Positions 1-8,535 of a stretch of DNA of 64,000 nucleotides are shown here, piece after piece. Under the pieces are notes generated by a model that saw only the letters and a program-made list of their open reading frames with translations, made no database searches and had not been told where the DNA came from. Position 1 is the stretch's first letter. The number at the start of each line of letters is the position of its first letter. Source of the DNA: Clostridium ljungdahlii DSM 13528 (lineage in GTDB: Bacteria; Bacillota; Clostridia; Clostridiales; Clostridiaceae); the NCBI RefSeq assembly GCF_000143685.1, contig NC_014328.1, positions 310,001-374,000 on the forward strand, read 5' to 3'. A program made the position numbers and the translations under genes.

Positions 1-1
1 T

Positions 2-64
2 ATGACGGATGTAGATATGAAAAAGGTAGATGGTGCACTTCTAGTGAGTGTAGGACTACAGTAA
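2..64 (+). CDS. C-terminal end of an unrecognised protein (partial)
   Basis: An open frame enters from the left edge and ends at a TAA at 62-64. Only about 20 residues are visible, ending in GALLVSVGLQ. This is too little to name a family. It lies upstream of the transketolase pair, with a hairpin (123-145) between, so it probably belongs to a separate transcript. The frame choice rests on the absence of stops and on the hairpin that follows. Confidence 0.45.
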   Translation: MTDVDMKKVDGALLVSVGLQ

Positions 65-122
65 GTATTCCAAATTCATCTAATATTTTATGAATTTTAT
101 AGTTAATATTGTGAACTATAGG

Positions 123-151
123 CCCCTGCATCTTAAATGTAGGGGTGAAAT
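123..151 (+). terminator. Possible terminator after the left-edge gene
   Basis: Stem CCCCTGCAT (123-131) pairs with ATGTAGGGG (137-145) through one G-T wobble, around a 5-base loop. The following tract is A/T-rich but has only a short T-run, so termination may be weak. Confidence 0.5.
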
Positions 152-239
152 TTTATGGCCAGGATTATATATAAAAATAAAATTTTGTGTTAAAATAATA
201 AGTATAGTTTTTGTTTATATAGCTTAGGAGGTTAAGGGT

Positions 240-1064
240 GTGAAAAAAGATATAGAAGAACTTAAGAAGATTGCTGTAACTATAAGAAAAGACATAATAA
301 AAATGTTAACCGAATCTAGTTCAGGTCATCCAGGTGGTTCATTATCTGCAGTAGAGGTTTTAACCACTTTATATTTTTATGAAATGAATATTAATCCGGA
401 ACAACCTAGAGATTTAGATAGGGATAGATTTGTATTATCAAAAGGACATGCAGCACCTGCATTATATAGTACTCTTGCAAGAAAAGGATATTTTGATGTA
501 GATGAGTTAAAGTCACTTAGAAAGATCGGATCAATGCTTCAAGGACATCCTAATATGAATGAAGTACCAGGAATAGATATGTCTACAGGCTCTTTAGGAC
601 AGGGGATATCTGCAGCTGTAGGAATGGCATTAGCTGGAAAAATGGATAAAAAGGATTACAGAGTTTATACTTTATTAGGTGATGGAGAACTTGAAGAAGG
701 TGAAGTTTGGGAGGCAGCTATGGCTGCAGGACATTATAAACTAGATAATCTTACAGCTTTTGTAGATGCTAATGGACTTCAAATAGATGGACCTTGCGAA
801 GAAGTAATGTCAGCATATCCAATTGGGGATAAGTTTAAGGCATTTAAGTGGAATGTTATAGAAGTGAATGGACATAGTTTTGAAGAACTAATAGATGCTA
901 TTGAAAAAGCGAAAACAGTTAAAAACAAACCAACTATGATAGTATGTAAGACTATTAAAGGTAAGGGAGTTTCTTTCATGGAAAATGAAGTTGGCTGGCA
1001 TGGTTCAGCGCCAAATATAGAACAATGTGAGAAAGCATTAGCTGAACTTGGAGGTGAGGAGTAA
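240..1064 (+). CDS. Transketolase, N-terminal subunit
   Basis: This protein carries the thiamine-diphosphate-binding half of transketolase, which moves two-carbon ketol units between sugar phosphates in the non-oxidative pentose phosphate pathway. Visible family motifs are SSGHPGGSLSA near residue 26, LSKGHAAPALY near residue 66, and the GDGELEEGEVWEA ThDP/Mg motif near residue 148. At 274 residues it matches the split transketolase form found in clostridia and archaea. The start is a GTG with AGGAGG at 226-231. The stop overlaps the next start by one base (TAATG), so the two subunits are probably translationally coupled. Confidence 0.95.
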   Translation: MKKDIEELKKIAVTIRKDIIKMLTESSSGHPGGSLSAVEVLTTLYFYEMNINPEQPRDLDRDRFVLSKGHAAPALYSTLARKGYFDVDELKSLRKIGSMLQGHPNMNEVPGIDMSTGSLGQGISAAVGMALAGKMDKKDYRVYTLLGDGELEEGEVWEAAMAAGHYKLDNLTAFVDANGLQIDGPCEEVMSAYPIGDKFKAFKWNVIEVNGHSFEELIDAIEKAKTVKNKPTMIVCKTIKGKGVSFMENEVGWHGSAPNIEQCEKALAELGGEE

Positions 1065-2005
1065 TGTCAAATAAAATAGCAACTAGAGAAGCTTATGGAA
1101 AAGCATTAGTGGAATTAGGAGCTGAAAATAAAAAAGTAGTAGTCCTTGATGCGGATCTTTCAAAGTCTACTAAGACTGCTAAGTTTAAAGATGCATATCC
1201 AGATAGATTTATGGACATGGGAATAGCTGAAGGTAATATGATGGCAGTAGCAGCAGGTTTGTCTACTTGTGATAAGATACCTTTTGTAAGTACTTTTGCC
1301 ATGTTTGCAACGGGAAGAGCATTTGAGCAGGTAAGAAATTCTATATGCTATCCTAAATTAAATGTTAAAATATGTGCTACTCATGCTGGTATTACAGTAG
1401 GGGAAGATGGAGCATCTCATCAGTCGGTAGAGGATATATCGCTTATGAGAAGTATACCTAATATGACAGTTATATGTCCAAGTGATGCAGTAGAAGCAGA
1501 AGCTGCCGTTAAAGCTGTAGCTGAAATGGATGGACCTTGTTATGTAAGACTTGGTAGGTCAGGAGTATCTGTTATAAATGACAATGCAGATTATAAATTT
1601 GAAATAGGAAAAGCAGTACAGCTTAGAGAAGGAAAAGATGCAGTTATTATTGCAACTGGTATAATGGTTGACGCAGCACTAGAAGCATATAATAATCTAG
1701 CAGAAGAAGGCATTAAAGTATCAGTCTTAAACATACATACAATAAAACCTATAGACAAGGAAGCAGTAATAAATGCAGCAAGACAAACTGGTGCGGTCAT
1801 AACTGCAGAAGAGCACAGTGTTATTGGGGGACTTGGATCAGCTGTATGCGAAGTTTTAAGTGAAAATTTACCTACTCCAGTAGTAAGGGTAGGCATAAAA
1901 GATACTTTTGGTCAAAGTGGAAAGCCTGCAGAACTCTTAAAAGCCTATAAACTTACAGCAGAGGATATAGTGAAAGCTGTTAAAAAATGTATGGCTTTAA
2001 AATAG
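1064..2005 (+). CDS. Transketolase, C-terminal subunit
   Basis: This is the pyrimidine-binding plus C-terminal half of transketolase, the partner of the preceding gene. Family features include DADLSKSTKT near residue 29, the MGIAEGNMM segment near residue 52 with the conserved Glu, the THAGITVGEDGASHQS segment near residue 106, and a C-terminal domain with ITAEEHSVIGGLGSAV. Length 313 residues is normal for the split form. The start overlaps the upstream stop by one base, and a strong hairpin terminator follows, so the pair forms a two-gene operon. Confidence 0.95.
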   Translation: MSNKIATREAYGKALVELGAENKKVVVLDADLSKSTKTAKFKDAYPDRFMDMGIAEGNMMAVAAGLSTCDKIPFVSTFAMFATGRAFEQVRNSICYPKLNVKICATHAGITVGEDGASHQSVEDISLMRSIPNMTVICPSDAVEAEAAVKAVAEMDGPCYVRLGRSGVSVINDNADYKFEIGKAVQLREGKDAVIIATGIMVDAALEAYNNLAEEGIKVSVLNIHTIKPIDKEAVINAARQTGAVITAEEHSVIGGLGSAVCEVLSENLPTPVVRVGIKDTFGQSGKPAELLKAYKLTAEDIVKAVKKCMALK

Positions 2006-2016
2006 CAATTTAGTAG

Positions 2017-2053
2017 AAGACGATGTTATGATTTCATATAACATCGTCTTTTT
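2017..2053 (+). terminator. Terminator of the transketolase operon
   Basis: A perfect 13-bp stem (2017-2029 with 2038-2050) around an 8-base loop is followed directly by T residues. Confidence 0.9.
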
Positions 2054-2108
2054 AATAAAAGTAAACTTTAAGCTTTAGTTTGTTAATAATAATTTCATAT
2101 ATTTAATT

Positions 2109-2137
2109 TTTAGTTTCATCCTTCCGTATGATATAAT
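2109..2137 (+). promoter_or_regulatory. Candidate promoter for ftsE-ftsX
   Basis: A perfect TATAAT lies at 2132-2137, 54 bases before the ftsE start and downstream of the transketolase terminator. The -35 region at the right distance (TTTAGT, 2109-2114) is poor, so the call rests mainly on the -10 box and position. Confidence 0.45.
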
Positions 2138-2191
2138 GAACTTTGTAATGTAGCAAGCTGAAAAACTTGTTAAATATAAGGAGAGATTTAA

Positions 2192-2878
2192 ATGATACAG
2201 TTCAAAAACGTAAGCAAGGTTTACAATAATAACATATTCGCACTGTCAAATATAAATTTGAAAATTGAAAAAGGGGAATTTGTTTTTTTAGTTGGACCTA
2301 GCGGAGCGGGAAAAACTACTTTTGTAAAGGCACTTTTGAAAGAAGTTCAACCTACATCAGGAGACATTATAGTTAACAATCTCAATATCACAAAATTAAA
2401 AAGAAGCAAGATACCTTTATATAGAAGAAAATTAGGAGTAGTTTTTCAAGATTTTAGGCTGATACCTACTTTAAATGTTTATGAAAATGTAGCATTTGCA
2501 ATGAGGGTTATTGAAGCTCATCCAAAAGAAATAAGAAAAAAAGTACCTGTTGTACTTTCTTTAGTTGGGTTGGCAAATAAATACAAGTCGTTTCCACATG
2601 AACTTTCTGGAGGAGAACAGCAGAGAATTTCACTGGCAAGGGCTATAGTAAACAACCCATCCATATTAATAGCTGATGAACCTACAGGAAACTTAGACCC
2701 AGATACTTCTATGGACATAATGGAAACAATAAACGATATAAACGAGGCTGGAACAACAGTACTAATGGCAACTCATGCAAGCGATATAGTTGATTCTATG
2801 AGAAAGAGAGTTATAGCACTGGAAAAAGGTATTATAGTAAGAGATGAGCAAAGGGGTGCATACGGATATGAGGATTAG
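2192..2878 (+). CDS. ftsE: Cell division ABC-type ATPase FtsE
   Basis: FtsE is the cytoplasmic ATPase of the FtsEX complex, which acts with FtsX at the membrane to control peptidoglycan hydrolases during growth, division or sporulation. The Walker A motif GPSGAGKT is at residues 35-42, the signature LSGGEQQR lies near residue 139, and Walker B with ADEPTGNLD lies near residue 161. Length 228 is typical. The RBS AAGGAGAG precedes the ATG. It overlaps ftsX, so the two are coupled. Confidence 0.96.
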   Translation: MIQFKNVSKVYNNNIFALSNINLKIEKGEFVFLVGPSGAGKTTFVKALLKEVQPTSGDIIVNNLNITKLKRSKIPLYRRKLGVVFQDFRLIPTLNVYENVAFAMRVIEAHPKEIRKKVPVVLSLVGLANKYKSFPHELSGGEQQRISLARAIVNNPSILIADEPTGNLDPDTSMDIMETINDINEAGTTVLMATHASDIVDSMRKRVIALEKGIIVRDEQRGAYGYED

Positions 2879-3758
2879 TACTGTAAGTTTTTCTATTAAG
2901 GATGCATTTAGAAATTTAAATAGAAATAAAACTATAAGTATAGCATCTGCAGCTACGGTAGCAGCTACGCTTTTTATTTTCGGTATATACCTGCTTGCTA
3001 TGATGAATATCAAACAGGGTATATTGGAAGTGCAATCTAAAGTAGAGGTAAAGATATATCTTCAGGATAATATAACTAGAATTCAGAAGAGAAATATCGA
3101 GGACAAAATAAATACTACAGATGGAGTAGTCGATGTAAGTTACGAAACAAAATCTCAGGCATTAGATAAGTTTAGAAATCAGTTGGGACAGGAAAATAAA
3201 TCTTTAGTAGAGGGACTTGAAAAGGACAATCCAATTCCAAGTGCATACATAGTGAAGGTTTCAGATCCCCAAGTCGTGTCCCGGGTAGTTAAAAATGTAC
3301 AGGGAATGCCAGGAATATATAGTGTGCAAGATGCTAGAGAAATTGTGGATAAAATTATAGCTATAACTAGAACTATAAAATGGGTAGGAACTATTATATT
3401 TATAATATTAATAGGAGTTTCACTATTTTTAATAGGAAATACAATAAAGATAACTGTTTATTCTAGAAGAAAAGAAATAGGAATAATGAAATACATTGGA
3501 GCTACAGACTGGTTTATAAGATGGCCTTTTATTATAGAAGGTATTATAATAGGTATTGCAGGGGGAATAGTGTCGGATATAATACTTTATTATCTATATA
3601 AGATAGTATATGTTAAAGCAGCATCTACCCTTGTAATAATGCAGTTAATTAGTCCTACTTATGTAATCACTAGTATTTTGGGAATATTTATTCTGGTGGG
3701 TATTATTATAGGCGCTGCAGGAAGTGCACTATCTATTAGAAAATTCTTGGAAGTTTAA
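2868..3758 (+). CDS. ftsX: Cell division membrane protein FtsX
   Basis: FtsX is the membrane partner of FtsE. The protein has one N-terminal membrane segment, an extracellular domain, then three C-terminal membrane segments of the FtsX permease fold, with the SRRKEIGIMKYIGA motif before the third segment. I chose the ATG at 2868 because AAAGGGG at 2850-2856 sits at a good distance. An in-frame ATG at 2844 has no clear RBS. This gives 296 residues, the usual size, and an 11-base overlap with ftsE. Confidence 0.94.
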   Translation: MRISTVSFSIKDAFRNLNRNKTISIASAATVAATLFIFGIYLLAMMNIKQGILEVQSKVEVKIYLQDNITRIQKRNIEDKINTTDGVVDVSYETKSQALDKFRNQLGQENKSLVEGLEKDNPIPSAYIVKVSDPQVVSRVVKNVQGMPGIYSVQDAREIVDKIIAITRTIKWVGTIIFIILIGVSLFLIGNTIKITVYSRRKEIGIMKYIGATDWFIRWPFIIEGIIIGIAGGIVSDIILYYLYKIVYVKAASTLVIMQLISPTYVITSILGIFILVGIIIGAAGSALSIRKFLEV

Positions 3759-3798
3759 ATTAGTATAGGATAATTAATTAAATTTTAGAGCTATATAG

Positions 3799-3838
3799 GG
3801 CATGCAGAAGTTTTATTTTTGCATGCCAATTTTATAAT
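3799..3838 (+). terminator. Possible terminator after ftsX
   Basis: Stem GGCATGCA (3799-3806) pairs with TGCATGCC (3820-3827) around a T-rich loop and is followed by an A/T-rich tract. Confidence 0.6.
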
Positions 3839-3841
3839 AGT

Positions 3842-3872
3842 TTTACAAATTTATTTTTTTTAGTGTTATAAT
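3842..3872 (+). promoter_or_regulatory. Candidate promoter for the ctpA-like gene
   Basis: TTTACA at 3842-3847 and TATAAT at 3867-3872 are separated by 19 bases (18 if TTACAA is used). It lies after the ftsX terminator and 60 bases before the protease start. Confidence 0.5.
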
Positions 3873-3931
3873 TATTTAAGATTTACATAAATACTATAAT
3901 AGTGAATGTTTCAAAAAATGAGGTGAGCAAA

Positions 3932-5107
3932 TTGAATAGCAAGAGAAAATGGATAGGATGGACTATAGCAATTGTACTTATAACAAATATCCTTACAATG
4001 TTTGGAACTACAAGTTTTATAACAAGCGCTCAGGGAAATACTGTAGGAAATTTTGGAAAACTATTTGAAATTAGAAGTCAATTATATAAATATTATGATG
4101 GACCTATAAACGATGCAACTTTAGTTGAAGGTGCCATTAAAGGAATGACTTCATCGCTGAATGATCCTTATACTGTATTTATGAATAAAAAAGAATTTCA
4201 AGATTTTAATGTTCAAACTCAGGGAAATTATAGTGGTGTTGGAATTCAGGTTGCAGCAAAAGACAGTAATATTGTTGTAATGGATGTATTTGATAATTCC
4301 CCTTCAAAAAAAGCGGGAATAATGAAAAATGATGTAATTGAGAAAGTAAATGGTACTAGTGTTAGTGGAAAAGATCTAGATAAAGCTGTATCTTTAATGA
4401 AGGGTCAGGAGAATACGGAAGTTACGCTGACATTATATAGAGAGAGCAAAGGAAATTTTGATGTAAAAGTTAAAAGACAGAAAATAGACATTGCCACTGT
4501 AAAAGGTGAAATGCTGCAGGATAATGTAGGATATATTCAAGTAAGTATGTTTGATGAAAATACTGCAAAAAACTTTAAAGATCAATTGAACAAATTGAGG
4601 AGTCAGGGTATGAAATCATTGATTATAGATTTAAGAGATAATCCAGGTGGACTTTTAGATCAATGTGTTGATATGGTGTCTAATTTTGTACCTAGCGGTA
4701 AAGTTATAGTTTCTACAGTTGATAAATACAACAATAAAAAAGAGTATAAATCAAAAGGTGGAGATTTTACTAATTTGCCTTTGACAGTATTGACTAATGG
4801 AAATAGTGCCAGCGCATCGGAAATATTTTCAGGAGCCATTAGAGATTATAAAATTGGAACTTTAGTTGGAGAAAAAACCTATGGGAAAGGAGTAGTTCAG
4901 ACTATACTTGATACAGGAAGCGGCACTGCACTCAAAGTTACTATATCAAAGTATTATACTCCAAATGGGGAAAACATACACAAGAAAGGGATAAAACCTA
5001 ATATAGAAGTGGTATATCCTGAAGAACTCAAGAAAGCTGCTTATGATAGGAACAAAGATCCTCAATTTAGCAAAGCACTTGAAATAGCAAAAAGCAAAAT
5101 AAAATAG
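3932..5107 (+). CDS. Carboxyl-terminal processing protease, S41 family with PDZ domain
   Basis: This is a CtpA/CtpB-type serine protease anchored by an N-terminal membrane segment (WTIAIVLITNILTMFG) and acting outside the membrane. A PDZ domain (around GVGIQVAAKDSNIVVMDVF) precedes the protease core. The catalytic Ser is in GNSASASEIFSGA and the catalytic Lys in GEKTYGKGVVQT. I placed the start at the TTG 3932 because GAGGTGA (3920-3926) is at ideal spacing. A GTG at 3902 is also in frame but lacks an RBS. In B. subtilis ctpB lies beside ftsEX and minJ, and this gene order matches. Confidence 0.92.
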   Translation: MNSKRKWIGWTIAIVLITNILTMFGTTSFITSAQGNTVGNFGKLFEIRSQLYKYYDGPINDATLVEGAIKGMTSSLNDPYTVFMNKKEFQDFNVQTQGNYSGVGIQVAAKDSNIVVMDVFDNSPSKKAGIMKNDVIEKVNGTSVSGKDLDKAVSLMKGQENTEVTLTLYRESKGNFDVKVKRQKIDIATVKGEMLQDNVGYIQVSMFDENTAKNFKDQLNKLRSQGMKSLIIDLRDNPGGLLDQCVDMVSNFVPSGKVIVSTVDKYNNKKEYKSKGGDFTNLPLTVLTNGNSASASEIFSGAIRDYKIGTLVGEKTYGKGVVQTILDTGSGTALKVTISKYYTPNGENIHKKGIKPNIEVVYPEELKKAAYDRNKDPQFSKALEIAKSKIK

Positions 5108-5152
5108 ATTTAAATTCTGACGAACTAGGAAAATATAATTGTATTTGAAGTT

Positions 5153-5190
5153 TTAAGTTAGACAGATTGGTTCTGTCTAACTTAATTTAT
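5153..5190 (+). terminator. Terminator after the S41 protease gene
   Basis: A perfect 13-bp stem (5153-5165 with 5173-5185) around a 7-base loop is followed by a short T-rich stretch. The RBS of the next gene lies only about 10 bases downstream, so readthrough or attenuation is possible. Confidence 0.75.
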
Positions 5191-5210
5191 GGAGAGGGGA
5201 ACTAATTTTA

Positions 5211-6512
5211 ATGATATTATTGTATACATTGAAGTCCATAGCTTTTGCATTGACAGAACCTTATTTAATAATTATTTTAGCTGTTCTTGCACTTGTGTTA
5301 TACAGAAAAAATAAACAGATAACTGTAATGCAAAAGATGATAATTGGAGAAAGAGTTAACTCTCCTTTTGAACTTACAATGTCACAAATTGTAATAGGAA
5401 TTTTTGCAGGGGTTGTCATTACTACTATTATGTCGTATTTAGGAATAGTTTTTGATGAAAGTTCCTCTGTAGATTTAGTATTTTTAGCATCTATAATATT
5501 TATGTTTTTTAATCCAAGATTCATATGTTTTTCTTACTCTGGTGCAGTACTTGGATTTCTAAGTCTTACGATGGCTATATTATCTTCAAAGTTTAACCTT
5601 CCAAATTTGAATTTCTTAAAAATAGATGTAGTTGCACTTATGAGTATGGTAGCTGTAATACATTTTGTAGAGGGAATTTTAATTATATTTGACGGAAAGA
5701 CGGGATCTATTCCGGTTTTTACAAGTAAAGGTGGCAGTATAATAGGTGGATTTGCCCTGCGAAGGTATTGGATAGTTCCAGTGGCTATATTTTTTATGAT
5801 TCATGATAAATCTGCAATAGCAAGTTCATGGCAGGTGTCTCTTCCTGGATGGTGGCCTATAGTAAAAACTTCTATACCGTTTAATATTTTGAAGAATGCA
5901 GTTCTTACATTAATGCCATTTTATGCTGTAGTAGGATACAATAGTGTGACTTTTACTAAAAGTGTAAAGGAAAAGAGTCGAATATCTGGTGTTATTGTAA
6001 TGCTATACGGTATTATTTTATTTGGGATAGCACAATTGGCAGTTTTAAATGTTGTGTTGAAATTCTTTGTAGTTATATTTGCACCTTTAGCTCATGAAGG
6101 AATTATTATCCTGCAAAGGTATTTGGAAAATAGAGGGGCACCTAAATACATAAGCAGCAGTGAAGGGATTATGGTACTTGCTGTGGCACCTAATTCACCT
6201 GCAAGTGAAATGGGAATAAAAACTGGAGATTTGTTGGTGGAAGTAAATGGCGAAAAAATTGAAAGTGAAGATAGAATAACTGAAATAGTAAAGGAATATT
6301 CAAATTTTATTTGGTTTAAAGTAAAAAATGTATCTGGGGCTTTAGAACAGGTTAGCTATAACAAGATGAACAAAGATAAGAGGCTTGGAATAGTTTTTGT
6401 ACCCAGAAAGGTACCTAAGGACAGTATGGTTGTAAAGTTTGATAAAAGCCGATTTTCTCAAATGCTAAACGATATGAAAAATAAGGATAAAGATAAGGAT
6501 AAGGATGATTAG
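5211..6512 (+). CDS. Polytopic membrane protein with C-terminal PDZ domain (MinJ-like)
   Basis: The first about 290 residues form seven or more hydrophobic segments. They are followed by a PDZ domain (EGIMVLAVAPNSPASEMGIKT near residue 316, then GDLLVEVNGEKI) and a lysine/aspartate-rich tail. The layout and neighbourhood (ftsEX, ctp protease, uvrBA) match B. subtilis MinJ, which links DivIVA to MinD at the division site. Function here is inferred from that resemblance. The RBS GAGAGGGGA precedes the ATG, and uvrB begins 3 bases after the stop. The C-terminal KDK repeat reflects a short AAGGAT repeat in the DNA near 6482. Confidence 0.75.
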   Translation: MILLYTLKSIAFALTEPYLIIILAVLALVLYRKNKQITVMQKMIIGERVNSPFELTMSQIVIGIFAGVVITTIMSYLGIVFDESSSVDLVFLASIIFMFFNPRFICFSYSGAVLGFLSLTMAILSSKFNLPNLNFLKIDVVALMSMVAVIHFVEGILIIFDGKTGSIPVFTSKGGSIIGGFALRRYWIVPVAIFFMIHDKSAIASSWQVSLPGWWPIVKTSIPFNILKNAVLTLMPFYAVVGYNSVTFTKSVKEKSRISGVIVMLYGIILFGIAQLAVLNVVLKFFVVIFAPLAHEGIIILQRYLENRGAPKYISSSEGIMVLAVAPNSPASEMGIKTGDLLVEVNGEKIESEDRITEIVKEYSNFIWFKVKNVSGALEQVSYNKMNKDKRLGIVFVPRKVPKDSMVVKFDKSRFSQMLNDMKNKDKDKDKDD

Positions 6513-6515
6513 AAA

Positions 6516-8498
6516 ATGGGAGTTTTTAAAATACATTCTAAGTTTAAACCTACTGGAGATCAACCCAAAGCTATAGATAGTATAGCAGATGGTGTTTTAA
6601 AAGGAAATAAATTTCAAACATTACTTGGAGTAACTGGATCTGGTAAGACTTTTACTATGGCAAACATAATAGAAAAAGTACAAAAACCTACACTAGTGCT
6701 TGCACATAATAAAACTTTGGCAGCACAGTTATGTTCGGAATTCAGAGATTTCTTTCCAGATAATTCTGTAGAATATTTTGTATCATATTATGATTATTAT
6801 CAACCAGAAGCATATATACCTCAGACAGATACTTATATAGAAAAAGATGCATCTATAAATGATGAAATTGATAAATTAAGACATTCTGCTACTTCTGCAC
6901 TCCTGGAAAGAAAAGATGTGATTGTAGTAGCGTCAGTATCTTGTATTTATGGACTTGGAAATCCTGAAGAATATAAAAAATTAACTTTGTCTCTAAGGCC
7001 GGGAATGATAAAAAATAGAGATGAAGTCCTAAAAAAATTAGTAGAAATACAGTATGAAAGAAATGATATAAATTTTGTAAGAGGGACCTTTAGGGTAAAA
7101 GGGGATATAGTGGACATATTTCCAGCAGCATCTACAGATCACGCTATAAGGGTAGAGTTTTTTGGAGATGAAATTGATAAGATAAGGGAGTTTGATGTGC
7201 TCACAGGAGATACCATTGGATTTAGAAAACATGCAAATATATTTCCAGCATCCCATTTTGCCACTTCAAGAGAAAAAATGGAATTAGCCATAGAAAAGAT
7301 AGAAGAAGAATTAGAACACAGACTTAAAGAACTTACATCTCAGGATAAATTGCTTGAAGCACAAAGGTTAAAACAGAGAACTAATTTTGACATAGAAATG
7401 ATGAGAGAAGTAGGATATTGCAGTGGAATTGAAAATTATTCTAGAATAATGGATGGAAGAGCTAAGGGAAGTCCTCCACAAACCCTTATTGATTATTTTC
7501 CAGATGATTTTTTGCTTTTTATAGATGAAAGTCATGTTACTCTTCCTCAGGTAAAAGCCATGTATGCGGGAGATAGATCCAGGAAAGATTCATTAGTGGA
7601 ATATGGTTTTAGGCTTCCTTCTGCCTACGATAACAGACCTTTAAAATTTCAAGAATTTGAAAAGAAGATAAATCAGGTTGTGTTTGTGAGTGCTACACCT
7701 GCAGACTATGAGTTAGAACATTCCGAAAATGTGGCAGAACAAATATTAAGACCTACAGGACTTTTAGATCCTGAAATTATAGTGAAACCAATTAAAGGAC
7801 AAATAGATGATTTGTATAATAGTATACAAAAAACTATATCAAGAGGATATAGGATACTTGTCACTACACTTACTAAAAAGATGGCAGAAGATTTAACAGA
7901 TTATTTTAAAGACATGAATGTCAAGGCAAGATATCTTCATTCCAGTATAGCTACTATAGATAGGATGAAGATAATAAGGGATTTGAGAAAAGGAGAATTT
8001 GACGTCTTAGTGGGAATTAATCTTCTAAGAGAGGGACTTGATATACCTGAAGTTGCATTAGTTGCAATTTTAGATGCAGATAAGGAAGGATTTTTAAGAT
8101 CAGAGAGATCTCTTATTCAAACTATAGGAAGGGCTGCAAGAAACTCTGAAAGCAAAGTTATAATGTATGCCGATGTTATTACAAAATCTATGGATAAAGC
8201 TATAAGTGAAACTAAAAGAAGAAGAAAAATACAAATTGAGTATAATAAGAAGAATGGAATAGTTCCAAAAACAATTAATAAGGCAATTAGAGAAGTTATA
8301 GAGTCAACTATGGTTTTGGAAGAAAAAGAAGAATATAATAGTTTAGAAGAAGCAGTAAAGGCGGACAATGAAAAAATAGATGAACTCATTGAAGCTCATG
8401 AAAGACAAATGAAAACGGCAGCAAAAGAACTTAGATTTGAAGAAGCTGCTAAACTCAGAGATGCAATACTTAAGTTAAAAAAACAGAAAAATAAATAA
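6516..8498 (+). CDS. uvrB: Excinuclease ABC subunit B
   Basis: UvrB is the helicase-like damage-verification subunit of nucleotide excision repair. It is loaded by UvrA and then binds UvrC. Walker A GVTGSGKT is at residues 38-45. The beta-hairpin region [19 protein letters not shown] begins near residue 91. The DESH helicase motif is near residue 338, and the C-terminal UVR domain ([15 protein letters not shown]), which contacts UvrC, is near residue 637. Length 660 is normal. It lies 3 bases after the preceding gene and 37 bases before uvrA. Confidence 0.97.
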   Translation: MGVFKIHSKFKPTGDQPKAIDSIADGVLKGNKFQTLLGVTGSGKTFTMANIIEKVQKPTLVLAHNKTLAAQLCSEFRDFFPDNSVEYFVSYYDYYQPEAYIPQTDTYIEKDASINDEIDKLRHSATSALLERKDVIVVASVSCIYGLGNPEEYKKLTLSLRPGMIKNRDEVLKKLVEIQYERNDINFVRGTFRVKGDIVDIFPAASTDHAIRVEFFGDEIDKIREFDVLTGDTIGFRKHANIFPASHFATSREKMELAIEKIEEELEHRLKELTSQDKLLEAQRLKQRTNFDIEMMREVGYCSGIENYSRIMDGRAKGSPPQTLIDYFPDDFLLFIDESHVTLPQVKAMYAGDRSRKDSLVEYGFRLPSAYDNRPLKFQEFEKKINQVVFVSATPADYELEHSENVAEQILRPTGLLDPEIIVKPIKGQIDDLYNSIQKTISRGYRILVTTLTKKMAEDLTDYFKDMNVKARYLHSSIATIDRMKIIRDLRKGEFDVLVGINLLREGLDIPEVALVAILDADKEGFLRSERSLIQTIGRAARNSESKVIMYADVITKSMDKAISETKRRRKIQIEYNKKNGIVPKTINKAIREVIESTMVLEEKEEYNSLEEAVKADNEKIDELIEAHERQMKTAAKELRFEEAAKLRDAILKLKKQKNK

Positions 8499-8535
8499 TA
8501 TGGATAAAAGATTAGATAACTAAGGAGTTAAGTTT